Positions 22,938 to 35,730 are shown, counted from the first letter of the stretch. The stretch is DNA of 64,000 nucleotides from Zanthoxylum bungeanum (GCA_019454045.1 SKCR01036129.1:1-64000), one strand, 5' to 3'. The notes: generated from the sequence alone by a model not told the origin. Numbers and translations: made by a program.

Positions 22938-24666
22938 GAGTTGATGGCTATGCTCTAGGAGGAAGAGCCAGAGCTTCTAAAAGGGGCAAAGGTAAGATCA
23001 TCAATTCTTCTAGAAGACAAATGACATATCCCAAGATGTCTGCCTAAACTGTGGCAAACGGGGTCATTGGAAGTGTGACTGCCGTATGGACAAGGCAGAC
23101 ATGAAGGAAGTGAAGATAGGCTAGGCTCCGACTTCAAGTATGTTTGTCATAAACATATTCACTACTAGTTCAAAATTGGATTTTGATACTAAGTGTTGTA
23201 CATAAATATATACTGATGTGCGGAATCTGTTGATTTGCAGGAGACTGGCTTCAGTTGAGATTGATCTGTGAGTAGGAAACGGGACGAGAGTCATTGTTTT
23301 AACCGTAGATACCTAAGTTTAGGAACTACCATTAGGGTATGTACTTAAAATTAGGAAGCTGTTATAATGTACCTAATTTGACTAGAAATATTATCTCCGT
23401 ATCAGAGTTTAATCCGTTGCGGATATACCTTTATATTCTAGAACACTAAAGTGTTTCATTTTATAAAGATGATATGAGATAAACACATTAGATGTGAATA
23501 ATGGTATTTATATTTTGAATATAAATGAATCTCAAACGTATGACATGATAAACAAATAGCTCAAACTGAATTAATCAGATGAGACTTATTAGTGGCATTG
23601 TTGTCTGGGACACGTTAATCAAGACTCGTATATCCACACTTTTGAAGAGTGGATACTAGGACAGATTTGATACTAATCAAATAATGTCTACGAATCTATT
23701 TATTAGGCAAAGTGTCTAAAACACCTTCTACTTGGTAAAAGTAAAAGTGCCACCGATCTGTTAGCCCTCGTTCATAGTGATGTAAGTGGGCCCATATCTA
23801 GCTAGGCTAGAGGTGGATATGAATGCTTCGTAACCTTTACGGATGTGGCTTCGCGTTATGGTTATGTGTTTCTTTAGAAACACAAATTGGAAACTTTTGA
23901 TAAATTCAAATAGTTTCGACACGAAGTATAAAAACAGATCCGCTAGAGTATTAAAACTATCACGGTTAGACCGTGATCGAAATACTTAAGCAATAAGCTT
24001 CTCAATTACTTGAAAGAGTATAGTATTCTTTCAATGTGGACTCTTCATGGAACACCTCAATTTGACGGTTGGTCCAAACGGAGAAACCAAATTTTGTTGG
24101 ACATGATAAGGTTAATCATGAGTCGCTCTGAGCTACCATTTTCCTTCTAGGGATACACATAAACAGTGCAGAACTTATTTAATAAGGTTCCATAAAATCT
24201 ATTAGACAGATTTCATATTAGATATGAACAGGAAAGAAACCGGTTTTCTAATTCCTGAAGATTTGGGAATGCTAGGCATATGTTTTGGATGATACCAAAC
24301 TAAAACCCAAATCGGATAAGTGCCTAATTGTAGGTTATCCTAGGGAAACCAAAGTATAGTACTTATACAACTCATAAGAGAACAATGTAATTATTGCTCG
24401 CCTTGCAGTTTTCCTAAGAGGAATACCTATATGCAGTGGTAAGTGGGAGGAAAGTAAAACTCGATGAAAATCGGAGTAATACTATTCCAGGCACCGATTC
24501 CTTAATTGAACACAAACAGTTCATCATGGATGAAACTGTACCACAATCTTCGAATACACAAGAACCGCGTAAGTCGAAGAGAGTCAGAAAACAACCTGGG
24601 AGGTATGGGTTTCTGATCTCACCTCATGAAGATGTCAATATTATTGAGGAAGACGAACTGACTACG
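22938..24666 (+). repeat. Second copy of copia-1 gag-integrase flank
   Basis: This duplicates 10300-12038 at very high identity, starting GAGTTGATGGCTATGCTCTAGG and running to the CTACG just before the LTR. It includes the gag zinc knuckle at 23041-23082, here with all four ligands, and the RKSKRVRKQ tail. It lies upstream of the D 3' LTR, where D's own 3' UTR and polypurine tract should be. It shares the broken frames of the first copy. Confidence 0.92.
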
Positions 24667-25282
24667 TGTAGGCATTGCATTTTTTCATGTGAAACCCGAT
24701 GATGAGTCTCAGTTGGAGGCACTACCTTTTTAGTTAAGGATATTGTGGGAAACGGTCGTCGGAAGGGAATCGGTATTTCGTTAGATCCTTGTTCACTTAT
24801 TTGGCGTCAAGCTCACTTGTTGGACCTCCGTTTAGATCACCTTTGGCCCAGAAAAAAAAACCAAAAATCTTTTAATCTAGCCCATACACGCCTAACCCAC
24901 TCACCAAGCCAAACCAAGCCACACCACATCTAGCCCACACGCCCACCATGAATAGGCCCACACGCCCATCCACCTAAATTACACCCAAATTAAATAAATT
25001 ATTGAATTAAATAAAATAATTAAACCATTACCAATTAAATAAAACATAAAATATAATCCTACCTAATTTAGATAAATCAAATATATTAACTTCATAACTA
25101 AAAAAAATCATATACTAAATTAAAGAAAAATATCATGCCTAATTAAATCACTCATAACCAATTTAAATATATTGACTTCCTAATCTAAACCAATCTTGTC
25201 TCCATCAAATCCATTGCTTTCCTTCTTTAACACTAAATCAAATCCCTTCCTTATGAGACAAGGAGAAGCCCTAGCCCTTCTC

Positions 25283-25290
25283 TATATAAA
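25283..25290 (+). promoter_or_regulatory. Probable TATA box of the second D LTR
   Basis: TATATAAA stands in the same context as 12682-12689. Confidence 0.65.
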
Positions 25291-26188
25291 CAACCCCTAA
25301 CCAAGACATGATGGCCCTAGCTCAGACACACAACTCACACGCAAATCACAGCAAGATACCCTAGATATTACACGCAAATCACAAGAAAAATAGCAAACAA
25401 TTCTCTTCATCCCCACACTCATATTACCGAAAATACAGCAGCCATTCACAGCCCCTACAACCATCAAAACAACCCTTAATCACCACCGAAAATAGCCCCA
25501 TAAACCCCCACACATCACCGAAAATTACCCCAAAACAACAGCTACATACACAAAAAATTACCCCAAAAATAGCAGCCCTGAACACGCAAACAACAGTCCA
25601 AAATCACCTTAAAATAGCAGAAAATTAACCCCAAAAAACAGCAGCTATTCACGCCAAAACAGTGACCTGAACAGTGAGACGAAAATACAGAGGAAACATC
25701 AGCAAAACGGAGGCCAAACAGCAAGAAAAACAATGAGCTAAAACGCAAACCAGTGAACCAGAGAAGTTGAGGAGCTTTACCCTTCCGATCTCCGTGAAAC
25801 GCAAGTCCGAAAGTCGGCAAAAATGGTTAGACCTGAGGGTATTTTCCACATTCATTTTCTGTTTTATTTTTATTATTCATTGAGTATTGTTCGCATGATT
25901 GTTATGTTAAAATGCATGTTGTGGCCCTTGAGTAGATAAATATGCATGGATTACGAAATATTGTATGTTGTGGCCTTGGAATAAAATGAAAGACGTGTCA
26001 ACTCTCGCGGTATATCGGATGGAAACCCAGACATAAATTTCATAGCCGATTCCGAATGGACGGTAGTATGATCTGTACTCGGGATACAACTCCATGTACC
26101 GCTTGAGTAAACGACACTTTCTTTTGTTTTATGTTGCTTTGATTTATTTATTATTCGTCATTTAAATTCCGCATGTTACTTGTTTATG

Positions 26189-26714
26189 CATGATGCGATC
26201 GAGAGCATGGGCTTAGTAAGTCGGATTAAAGGTCCCCTATTTGGAGGGGTTAAAACCCTTTACCACGATGTTTTGTCGCGCCGGTTGATGTGTTTTCGGT
26301 TGAATGTAAGAAATGTTCAATTGGGGACAATAAGTTTGATATTATTGTCTTTATTCTTTGTATGCATGATGCGATCGAGTGCATGGGCTTAGTAAGTCGG
26401 ATTAAAGGTCCCCTATTTGGAGGGGTTAAAACCCTTTACCACGATGCTTTGCCGCGCCGGTTGATGTGTGTTCAGTTGAATGTAAGATATGTTCAATCGG
26501 GCATACTAAGTTTGATATTATTGTCTTTATTCTTTGTATGCATGATGCGATCGAGCGCATGGGCTTAGTAAATCGGATTAAAGGTCCCCTATTTGGAGGG
26601 GTTAATACCTTTTACCATGATGCTTTGCCGCGTCGGTTGATTTATATTCAGTTGAATGTAAGATGTGTTCAATCAGGTATACGAAGTTTCATATAATTAT
26701 CTTTATCTTTGTAC
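26189..26714 (+). repeat. Three 174-176-bp tandem units in the D 3' LTR
   Basis: Units start at 26189, 26365 and 26541 with CATGATGCGATCGAG. The extra unit compared with the 5' LTR shows copy-number change after or during insertion. Confidence 0.85.
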
Positions 26715-28171
26715 GCATTGTAATGAAAAGCGCATGGGCTCATTGTGTTGGATTATAAAGGTTCTCCATTTGGGGGAAGAAAAGCCTAAAAGGCTACCTT
26801 TGCCAGGATATTTGCCGCGTCTTTCATATATTGATTGCATCATCTACCCCTGTCTTGGCTCGATCTATTACCATTGGTACACCCATATTATTAGCCCTTG
26901 CACTTTCCTTTGTTCATACACAAACCAGAACCCTCATTCACGTTAAGACCTAAGCCTCTTCACGCTAATCACACCTTCACCCACTTAACGCCACCTATTA
27001 GCCTCACGTAGCTTTACCCCCTCCTCTCGCCACGCACCAGCTCGCCCACGTCCCCCTAAACCTACCACCTTGCCCTTTTACCGCAACAACCTTCACCAGC
27101 CTCAACTTTAATTTACGCTTACCACAAGCACAAAGCCTCACACAATTGTCCCTTTGCCGCAACTACCTACAAGCCATTTGCTCCACTCACAAGACCATGC
27201 CTTAACTCCACATATTAGCCTCAACCCGCGTGTAAAGCCAACTATACCATTCACGCATGTATTATGAAATCCCATATGGTCATCCTTATCTTTGTACGCA
27301 TCGTAATGAAAAACACATTTATTCCATTAGTTGCATCACTTACCTTAGTCTTGGCTTAACGTATTATAATTCATATATCCATGTCATGATAGCATTTGAG
27401 TATTATTTCTTGTGGTATATCGGATGGAAACCCAGACATAAATTCCGTAGCCGATTCCGAATAGACGGTAGTGCGGTCTGTACTTGGGATACAATTCCAT
27501 GTACCACTTGGAAAAGTGCTCACATGTGTGTTTGTGTCCATATTAGTTATCTTCTTTTGCACCACGTCATAGCATGCTTACTTTAATGCCTAATTGCATC
27601 CTTAAGTGTCTTTTTACATTATGTATTTAGTTGACTCTTTTATTTACACATGGACATGAATGGCTATTTGTTTATGCTTCCGCACTTATAAGTATGATAT
27701 GTCTATGAAATCACATGTTCACCATTATTTGATTCGCTTGCGTGGTTAGTGTGTGCTCGTGTTTCCATGAATACAATATGCCAATGAAGTTGTATGTTCG
27801 TTGCTATTTTGATTTACTTTCAAGCATGCAATCTTAAATGTAAGATATATGCAAATTTAGGTGTAAGTTTTATTTTTTACACATATGAACTTAGAAGCAT
27901 GATACTCTTGGAAATAAGTGTTACTTAAGCTTGATTAAATTATTACACAAATCCTTTCATTACAAGTGACATAAGTAAGGGACCATTCCGAACCCAACGG
28001 TTTGAGGTCTTCCCTTTCGAGGGGTGAGTGCGGCCTTAAATCTCATTTTCCCGGTTCACACCGGGTGGCGACTCCATTATTCTCCGGTTTAGTCCCCTGT
28101 GGCTACTCCGTACTCCGACTAGGCCGCGAGCCTAGGACAACATGCGTCGCCCCAGATCCTATGTTCCCACA

Positions 28172-28176
28172 CTACG
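28172..28176. repeat. Target-site duplication of element D (CTACG), right copy
   Basis: It matches 12034-12038 and is directly followed by the continuation of copia-1 (TATGAGGAAGTG). Confidence 0.9.
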
Positions 28177-29545
28177 TATGAGGAAGTGATACAAGGTGTC
28201 GACTCCTTATTATAGCAAAGTGTCATGATGTCCGAAATGGATTCCATGTATACCAACCGAGTTTAGACACTGGTTGTTGTACTGGAAGGCATTGTGCCTA
28301 TTGGTACTATATGAGTCTTCAAGGAAGACATACATGGATGGAAACATACCAATGTACAAAGCTAGGCTTGTAGCGAAAAGGTATCATTATCAACATTATG
28401 TCGATTACGACGAAACCTTTTACTCGTTGCCATGGTTAAAATCCATTTGGATAATGCTTGCTAATGCTGCATGTTTCATTTATGAAATATGGCAGCTGAA
28501 GGTCAAAATCATTTTCCTTAAACGAAAACCTTTTGGAGGATGTTTACAACATCCTGACGGTTTTGTCGTACCAAAACGAGCAAACAAGGTATGCAAGTTA
28601 ATTCGATCCATTTATGGATTGAAGCAAACATTGCGTTCTTGGAACTAGCGTTTTGATGTAATCATAATGGTATATGATTTAATTCAAAACTAATATGATT
28701 ATTGTGTATATAAGAAGGTTAGTGGGAGCGCACTGACAGTGATGGTCCTATAAAATGATGACGTATCATTTCTTGGAAATGATATTCCCATAATATAATC
28801 GTGAAAGCTTGGCTTTCATGAAAATTCTCCGTAGAATACTTGGGAGAAACAACCTTTATTCTAGGAATAAAGATCTACTGAGATAGATCTAAAAGTTGTT
28901 GGCACTCTCCGAGAACCCGTACATTGAAACATATGTACATGACCTGATGTCTCATATGCTTTGAGCACATGGAGTCACAATCAGGCCAATCCAAGTGATA
29001 GTCACTGGATTGATGTTAAGAACATCATTAAGTATCTTAGATGAACTAAGGATGCTTTCTTATGCTATGGAGAAGGAGAACTTGAAGTGACTGGGTTCAC
29101 TACTGCAAGTTTCCAAACCGACAATAACGACTATAAGTCGTAATAAAGGTACTATATAGTTTGAAAAACGGAACAGTGAGCTGGAAATCTTCCAAGCAAG
29201 ATACTGTTGCCGAATAAACAACAAAAGCGGAATATTGCTGCAGCTGAGGCAACAATAGAAGCACTTTGGATCTTTATAATCCTAATTGGATTAGGTATAG
29301 TTCTGTTAGCAGCTGAGCTAGGCTACAACACAGGATAAAGAATTAATGGTCTCATCAACGATCCAAGTATATACTTCAATTATTTATCTGATTCGTTCGG
29401 ATCATACATCATGGTGATGTGATGATCGAATAAATCGCATCAGATGATAACCTTGCAAATCCGCTGACGAAAGCATTTTTCTCAGCAGAAGTTTGAGCCA
29501 ACCGTACATAGTTCAAATGTAGGACACTTGAGTGATTGACTATAG
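28177..29545 (+). pseudogene. pol: Copia-1 reverse transcriptase and RNase H remnant
   Basis: The sequence resumes copia pol with SEMDSMYTNRV, then YKARLVAKRYHYQHYVDYDETF near 28355 and KVCKLIRSIYGLKQT near 28588. No YVDD box can be read and the region after 28650 is badly decayed. RNase H is suggested by AEATIEALW near 29240 and by QKFEPTVHSS near 29490. Multiple stops are present. Confidence 0.82.
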
Positions 29546-29548
29546 GCC

Positions 29549-29559
29549 AAGTGGGATAT
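29549..29559 (+). promoter_or_regulatory. Polypurine tract of copia-1
   Basis: AAGTGGGATAT lies directly before the LTR start TGTTGGAC at 29560, the usual plus-strand primer position. Confidence 0.7.
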
Positions 29560-31320
29560 TGTTGGACAATTATGACCTATAGCATCACTATTTGTACAGA
29601 ACATGGTGTTTTTGTACAAATCAACTATGTGACAAAGGAAATTGCTCTTTTATCATTTGTAATTAGATTACCGGGATATATAAATGATAAAAGTCCTTAT
29701 GATATTGATAAGATATGAGACAGTATCAATCCATGAAGGTTTAATCATTAAAACATCCCTAGTCGGAGTATTATCGAGATTTGACATCAATAATGCGGAA
29801 TAGACTAGTATTGCACTTGTGAGCGTTGTGGGAGCATAACAGCATAGTTCTCATATATTTGGGTATTGGATACTCATGCAAGTGTAATAAGAAGGTTGTG
29901 TTTACCGATGGTACGGAAACAGCTTCACTCTGGATAGACCCCTCGGAATTCCATTGGTAGTATGACTATGTGTCTATGGAAGTCCGAATCAGGGTAGGTG
30001 TATTTGGTCTTAACCTGAGACTTGCACCGCTAATACTTGCGACAATCAATATACTTTGGTTTTGGTCGTCCAGGGCTTTAACAGGTTCTGTGTACGCCTC
30101 TTCTGGGTATATTGAGAATCGTAGTGTATTGTGTGTGATATCCAGATGGAAGTATCACTTCAGTCATATGGAGATGATGATCACGCAGGATACAGAACTA
30201 GTACTCTTTAGTACTGCAGTCATCGCGATAATATGACTAGGTCATGATTATCCGATTATAGAGACTAGTTACCAGAGATCCGATATATGCTTCGTACGGG
30301 GAAGACATAATTCCAGCCACAGGCCTAGTATGTGACATCCGATACTGGATCGCAATACGCAATACTACGTATACTACGCTTGATATAGATTACATATTCC
30401 TTTAAGAATATTTTTGGAGAATTGGGAAGGCACGGTGCTTTGCTAGAAGCCAACCATGTCTTGTAAATCGGTAAAAATGTAGTACTAGGTATGTACGTGT
30501 TCGGATAGTCTGACGACCGGATTTACTGCCAACATATCTGGGGATCTCATGGGTCGCTTCCCAAAGATTCACCGATGACGTATGACTCGCACATAATTTT
30601 ATTTAATTATGTCGCAACAGAAAATTCGGTTAATTCGGAATTAACGAACCCGAGTCCGAATGTGTTTGCGAGGCCACTCAATTTTTGAATCAAGTGCGGC
30701 CACAAATCACATCGCAAGTCACTCACATGTCACATCCACTTTTTGTAATGTGTGTCATGTCACCTTTTGGTGATGGAGGTGGTTGAGAGCAATTAATGCT
30801 CTTTTCCTTCCAAATTGCTTTTTGAAAGCATATACCAAAATGTGTGTAGGATTTTGTGATTAGGGTTTTAGAAACCAAAAATAACACTTCTCTTCCTCTC
30901 TCTCCCTCATTCGGCCTTGGATCCATTTTCTCACATAAGTTCTTGGCTTGGCCGAAAAAAAGAAGAAGCAAATAGAAAGATTTGTGGCAAATTTTTCAAT
31001 GATGCTAGCACATCCAAGGGGTCATTCAAAGGTGATAGGGAAACCCATTCATGAGCATGGAATCACAAATCAAAGCTTGGAGCTTGAAGATCATCCATGG
31101 AGGAGCTTGGCCGAATCTTGGAGGAGCACACAAATGAGACATTGGCCGAAACTTGGAGCACCAAAGAGGAGCTTTGCCGAGAGCTTCAATGGAGCAAGGA
31201 AAATTTTTGTGTTCATCGCATTGCAAATCCGATCAAAGTGAGTATTTCCGCAACTTTACTTTGTTGTATTCACACTTTTCATTGCTTAATTGATCTTGGG
31301 ATGACCTAGAAAACTCAACA
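29560..31320 (+). repeat. 3' LTR of copia-1
   Basis: TGTTGGACAATTATGACC...CTCAACA matches 5438-7474. About 260-276 bp including the AATTAATC palindromes is deleted at about 30598. Confidence 0.9.
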
Positions 31321-31536
31321 ATGGTATCAAGAGCCTTGATTAAGCATGAAATTAGATTTAGGGTAAAATTTGGGTAAAATTGATTTGAGCATGATTTGAT
31401 GAAATTAATTGATTGAGTATTCTTGAATGATGATAACTTATAGTTATGCATGATCAATGATGATGAAAATTGAATTGGATTAATTTTTCCCCAAATAGTA
31501 GGCTTGGCCGAAAGTTTGAAGTACCCTAAAGTCATG
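31321..31536 (+). repeat. Second 5' internal fragment of copia-1
   Basis: After the 3' LTR the sequence continues with the primer site (31322-31334) and leader, matching 7475-7690 almost exactly, instead of flanking DNA. It stops inside AAAGTCATGGT at the junction with element A. The layout LTR-internal-LTR-internal indicates a tandem product of recombination between LTRs. Confidence 0.88.
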
Positions 31537-32430
31537 GTAAAGCTTTATGTGATTTAGGTGCAAATGTTAATTTAATGCTTTTTTCTATTTACAGGAAACT
31601 ACAAATCGGAGAAGCAATGCATACCTCAGTCTCTCTGCAACTTGCTGATCGAACTCTTCGCATTTCCGAGAGGTGTCGTTGAAGATGTGCTGGTCAAAGT
31701 CGACAAACTCATTCTCCCAGCAGATTTCATTATCCTTGACATGGAAGAAGACAAAGATGTTCCTATCATCCTTGGAAGACCATTCTTGGCTACAGGTCGA
31801 ATGTTATTGATGTGCAAAAAGGAGAACTAACTATGAAAGTGCAGGTCCAAGAAGTTACCTTCAATGTGTTTTCAAGGCCATGAAATCCCGAGTGAGAAAT
31901 GAGGAAGAATGTTTCAGAATTGATGTTGTTGATAGTATCATTCATGATACTGATACAGTTCCCACGGATAAACTTGAAGCTTGCATCACTAACATGACTA
32001 ACAGCGAGCTAGATGCTGAAATTTTGGAATGTCTCAACTATCTTGACAAGCCATTCCGATTCAAATCGACACCACCAGTGGAAAGTCTGGAACTTCCGAA
32101 GAAAGATTGAATCAAGCCCTCAATTAAAGAACCACTGCAGCTGGAACTGAAGCTATTACCGAGTCATCTCAGGTATGCATTTCTTGGAAACTCTTTTGAA
32201 TTACTTGTTATTATTTCTTCTTCACTAACATTGGAGCAGAAAGAAAAGTTGATGAGAGTGTTACGAGAACACAAGAAAGCCATTGGCTGGACTATAGCAG
32301 ACATTCGAGGCATTAGTCCATCATTTTGCATGAACAAGATTCTGATGATTGACGAGTAAAAACCCACAGTGGAGCATCAACAGAGATTAAATCCAATCAT
32401 GAAGAAGGTCGTGAAGAAAGAAATCATCAA
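31537..32430 (+). pseudogene. pol: Athila protease and linker, element A-right
   Basis: AAAGCTTTATGTGATTTAGG begins in the middle of the protease (active site CDLGANVN, with S changed to N compared with 2540), followed by the linker TDKLEACITNM near 31965. It duplicates 2523-3390 at roughly 94 percent and shares its stop codon GAGTAA at about 32356. The N-terminal part of protease is absent from this copy. Confidence 0.88.
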
Positions 32431-33130
32431 ATGGTTGGATGCTCGTATCATCTACCCCATTTCAGATTGTAGTTGGGTGAGTCATATGCAGTGTGTACCA
32501 AAGAAATGAGGAATTACTGTAGTCACAAATGAAAAGAACGAACTGATTCCAACAAGAACGGTGACTGGATGTAGAGTATGCATGGACTACCGGAAGCTGA
32601 ACAAAGCAACAAGGAAAGATCATTTTTCGCTGTCGTTTATTGATCAGATGCTAGAAAGACTGGCAGGATACGAGTTCTATTATTTTTTGGATGGATACTC
32701 GGGGTACAATCAGATTGCCATCGCCCCAGAAGATCAGAAGAAAACTACATTTACATGTCTGCATGGTACTTTGATTTCCGCAGAATGCGATTTGGACAAT
32801 GTAATGCTCCTGCCACATTCCAACGTTGCATGATGGCCATCTTCTCAGACATGCTAGAACAAAGTATGGAGGTTTTTATGGATGACTTCTCTATGTTTGG
32901 AGATTCTTTTGACCATTGCTTGCAAAATCTGGAACATGTGTTACAAGGTGCGAAGATACAGACTTGGTACACAATTGGGAAAAATATCATTTCATGGTAC
33001 ATGAAGGCATTGTTCTTGGACACCGGATCTCACAAAAGGGAATCGAGGTAGACAAAGCAAAGATCGAGATAATTGAAAAACTACCTCCACCCACAACTGT
33101 CAATGGGATTCATAGTTTTCTCGGACGTGC
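32431..33130 (+). pseudogene. pol: Athila reverse transcriptase, element A
   Basis: Motifs in order: CMDYRKLNKATRKDHF near 32580, FYYFLDGYSGYNQIAIAPEDQ near 32676, ATFQRCMMAIFSDMLE near 32815 and the catalytic EVFMDDFSMFGDSF near 32868. The catalytic DD pair is kept. An in-frame TGA (32507-32509), a frameshift near 32770 and another near 32950 break it. The sequence is typical of Athila RT and matches element B (53870-53130). Confidence 0.9.
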
Positions 33131-33600
33131 TAGCTTTTACAGGAGATTTATCAAAGACTTCTCAAATATTACAAAACCTCTTCGCAATCTTCTAGAGAAA
33201 GATGTGCCTTTCAACTTCACCAAAGAATGCCAGGAAGCCTTTGAGATCCTAAAACAGAAGCTGGTCTCTGCACCCATCATAGTAGCACCGGACTGGACCC
33301 TTCCATTTGAGGTGATGTGCGATGCTAGTGATTTTACTGTAGGAGCAGGTTTCGGACAACGTAAAGCAAAGATCTTCCATGCCATTTACTATTCCAGCAG
33401 AAATCTGAATGAAGCTCAACTCAACTACACAACCACTGAAAATGAGTTGCTTGCAGTTGTGTTTATTTTTGATAAATTCTGCTCTTATCTGCTAGGTCCC
33501 AAAGTGGTGGTCTACACATATCATTCAGCAATCAAGTATTTGATCGCGAAGAAAGATTCCAAATCCAGATTGATTCGTTGGATACTTCTCCTGTAATAAT
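33131..33600 (+). pseudogene. pol: Athila RNase H, element A
   Basis: [20 protein letters not shown] near 33312, [16 protein letters not shown] near 33433 and [13 protein letters not shown] near 33505 give the RNase H D-E-D set. The third aspartate (YTDHS in element B) has become tyrosine here, so this domain would be inactive even in an open frame. A stop follows at 33595. Confidence 0.85.
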
Positions 33601-35041
33601 TTGACGTGGAGATCAGAGATAGGAAAGAGACAGAAAACCAAGTGGTAGATCATTTATCGAGGCTTGAGAATGGAGATACAACTGGCAAAGAACTAACAAT
33701 CAAAGAAACTTTTCCAGATGAACAGCTGTTTGCTATGAAACAGCAAGAAGTCCCTTAGTATGCTGACTATGTAAACTACATAGTGTCGGGAAAATGGCCG
33801 TTGGAATGGACAACTCAGCAAAGGAAGAAATTCTTCAAAGAAGTCAAGCACTATGTCTGGGATGAACCGTACCTGTTCAAACAATGTGCTGATCAATTAC
33901 TGAGACTGTGTGTTCCACAGGAAGAGGTTAACAGTATTCTGCAACATTGTCATTCATTACCATATGGCGGACACTTCAGCGGGAATAAAACTGCAGCCAA
34001 AGTCCTACAATCAGGTTTGTTTTGGCCCACTCTATTTAAATATACTTATCTGTTTGCTCTTCAATGTGACAGGTGCCAGAGAACTGGAAATATTTCAAGA
34101 AGAAATGAAGGACCGTTGCAAAACATTCTGGAAGTGGAGATATTTGATGTATGAGGGATTGATTTTATGGGACATTTTGTTCCATCATTTGAAACTTGTA
34201 CATACTGGTTGCAGTAGACTACGTCTCCAAATGGGTTGAAGCAATTGCACTGCCATCCAATGATTCAAAAGTGGTGATCAAGTTCCTGAAAAAAAATATT
34301 TGCACTCGCTTCAGAACACCTCGGGCAATTATCAGCGATGGTGGCTCATATTTCTGCAACAGATACTTCGATACACTCCTATCCAAATACGGAGTTACTC
34401 ATAAGGTTGCCACAGCCTATCATCCACAGTCAAACGGGTAAGTTAAAGTTTTAAACAGGGAGATCAAAAGAATCTTAGAGAGAACCGTTGGATCAACAAG
34501 GAATGACTGGTCTGAAAATCTGGATGACGCATTATGGGCCTACCGAACAGCTTACAAGACACCTATTGGTATGTCCCCATATCAAATTGTGTTCGAGAAA
34601 GCATGCCATCTGCCAGTTGAGCTTGAACACAAGCCATACTGGGCACTAAAGTAGGTGAATCTTGATCCACAAGCTGCAGGAGAGAAAAGACTTCACCAAC
34701 TCAATGAGTTGGAGGAATTTCGCCTACAGGCTTATGGGAATGCCAAACTGTACAAAGAGAAGACCAAGAAATGGCATGACCGAAAAATAGTGCGCAAACA
34801 ATTGGAACCAGGGCAGTAAGTGTTGTTGTACGATTCAAGGTTGAAACTTTTTCCTGGAAAGCTGAAATCAAAATGGTCAAGTCCATTTGCGATTACACAG
34901 GTGTTACCCTACAGAGTTATTGAGATATACAATCCCAAGTCGAGCAACACATTCAAGGTTAACAGCCAGCGTGTCAAGTAATACTGGGGAGAATCATTTG
35001 AGCGACAAAAAGAAAGTGTCACACTTTCATATCCAGCCTAA
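33601..35041 (+). pseudogene. pol: Athila integrase, element A
   Basis: The zinc region (H-X-H...CDRCQ near 33950-34080) is followed by the catalytic core with [15 protein letters not shown] near 34201, [15 protein letters not shown] near 34328 and [10 protein letters not shown] near 34412, then [19 protein letters not shown] near 34540. A TAA right after the NG block (34440-34442) and other stops break it. The C-terminal domain with KSKWSSPFAITQVLP near 34865 ends in TAA at 35039-35041. No chromodomain is visible. Confidence 0.87.
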
Positions 35042-35182
35042 CGTTAGGGAAATCATGTCTAGCTGACGACATTAAACTTAGCGCTAGCTGAGAGGCAACC
35101 CAAGCAATTTGTGTATATATTGTGATGTTGTGTGTTTTAATTTTTATGTGTTTAGTTTTTGCAAGTTAAGACGCATTTCAGG

Positions 35183-35730
35183 ATGGAAGAAGCTCTCGCA
35201 AATCTTCACAAGCAATTTCCTTTTCTCCCTCAAAATTCTCTGATAAAGTCTACAAAGCTCGCATGGAACAAATGAGACTTCTGACGATCCATGGTATTCC
35301 TAATGACATTCATTGGGTAATCGAAGCACGAGTCTGATTAGCAGGTGAGTATTCTGATTCTTGTAATTCTTATTTGCCTGGTTTTGGAAGAAGCACCTAT
35401 GCAAAGAAACGTAGAGCTAAGCAAATGGGTGTTTGTTACAAATGTGCACGCTGTAATTGTAATACTCATTGTCGTTCTTTAGGAATGGTATCTGATAATC
35501 GCGAAGATAAAATTAAATTCATTAGGGATGGCTTGAGTAAGGAGTCTTTAGATGATATATCTTCGACTCTTGAGACGTATGTCAGTGGATATGTTCATAT
35601 AGCCATTCGCAAAATACATACACAATTCCGAAAAGAAAGACAACAGTTAAGTCTTGGGAATCTGACTCTAAAATACCATGTTTGCCAATTTATAAGAAAA
35701 TTGGATGGGAAGCTTGTCCCTGACGCATAG
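35183..35730 (+). pseudogene. ORF-X, uncharacterised accessory ORF of element A, frameshifted at the N-terminus
   Basis: The start is inferred at ATG 35183 (MEEALANLHKQFP), conserved in B (51098) and C (60468). Two small lesions break the first third; the remainder is open from 35374 to 35730. The central part has the cysteine pattern C-X2-C near GVCYKCARC and further Cys near CNTHC, then SLGMVSDNREDKIKFIRDG and a conserved end RKLDGKLVPDA. It is strongly basic in the middle. No membrane segment or signal peptide is seen. I do not recognise the family. Its place between pol and LOG in all three elements shows it is part of the transposon. A putative acceptor TTTCAG precedes the start codon. 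Confidence 0.7.

Larger units (their letters stand above)
24667..28171 (+). repeat. 3' LTR (or solo LTR copy) of element D
   Basis: It starts TGTAGGCATTGC and ends CCCACA, then the target duplication CTACG. It differs from the 5' LTR by small indels, few substitutions and one additional 176-bp unit. It is preceded by copia sequence instead of a polypurine tract. Confidence 0.9.

Noticed and set aside
35183..35730. ORF-X as an env-like protein
   Set aside because: It has no signal peptide or membrane segment, and its basic Cys-rich centre is unlike the known Athila env-like ORFs.
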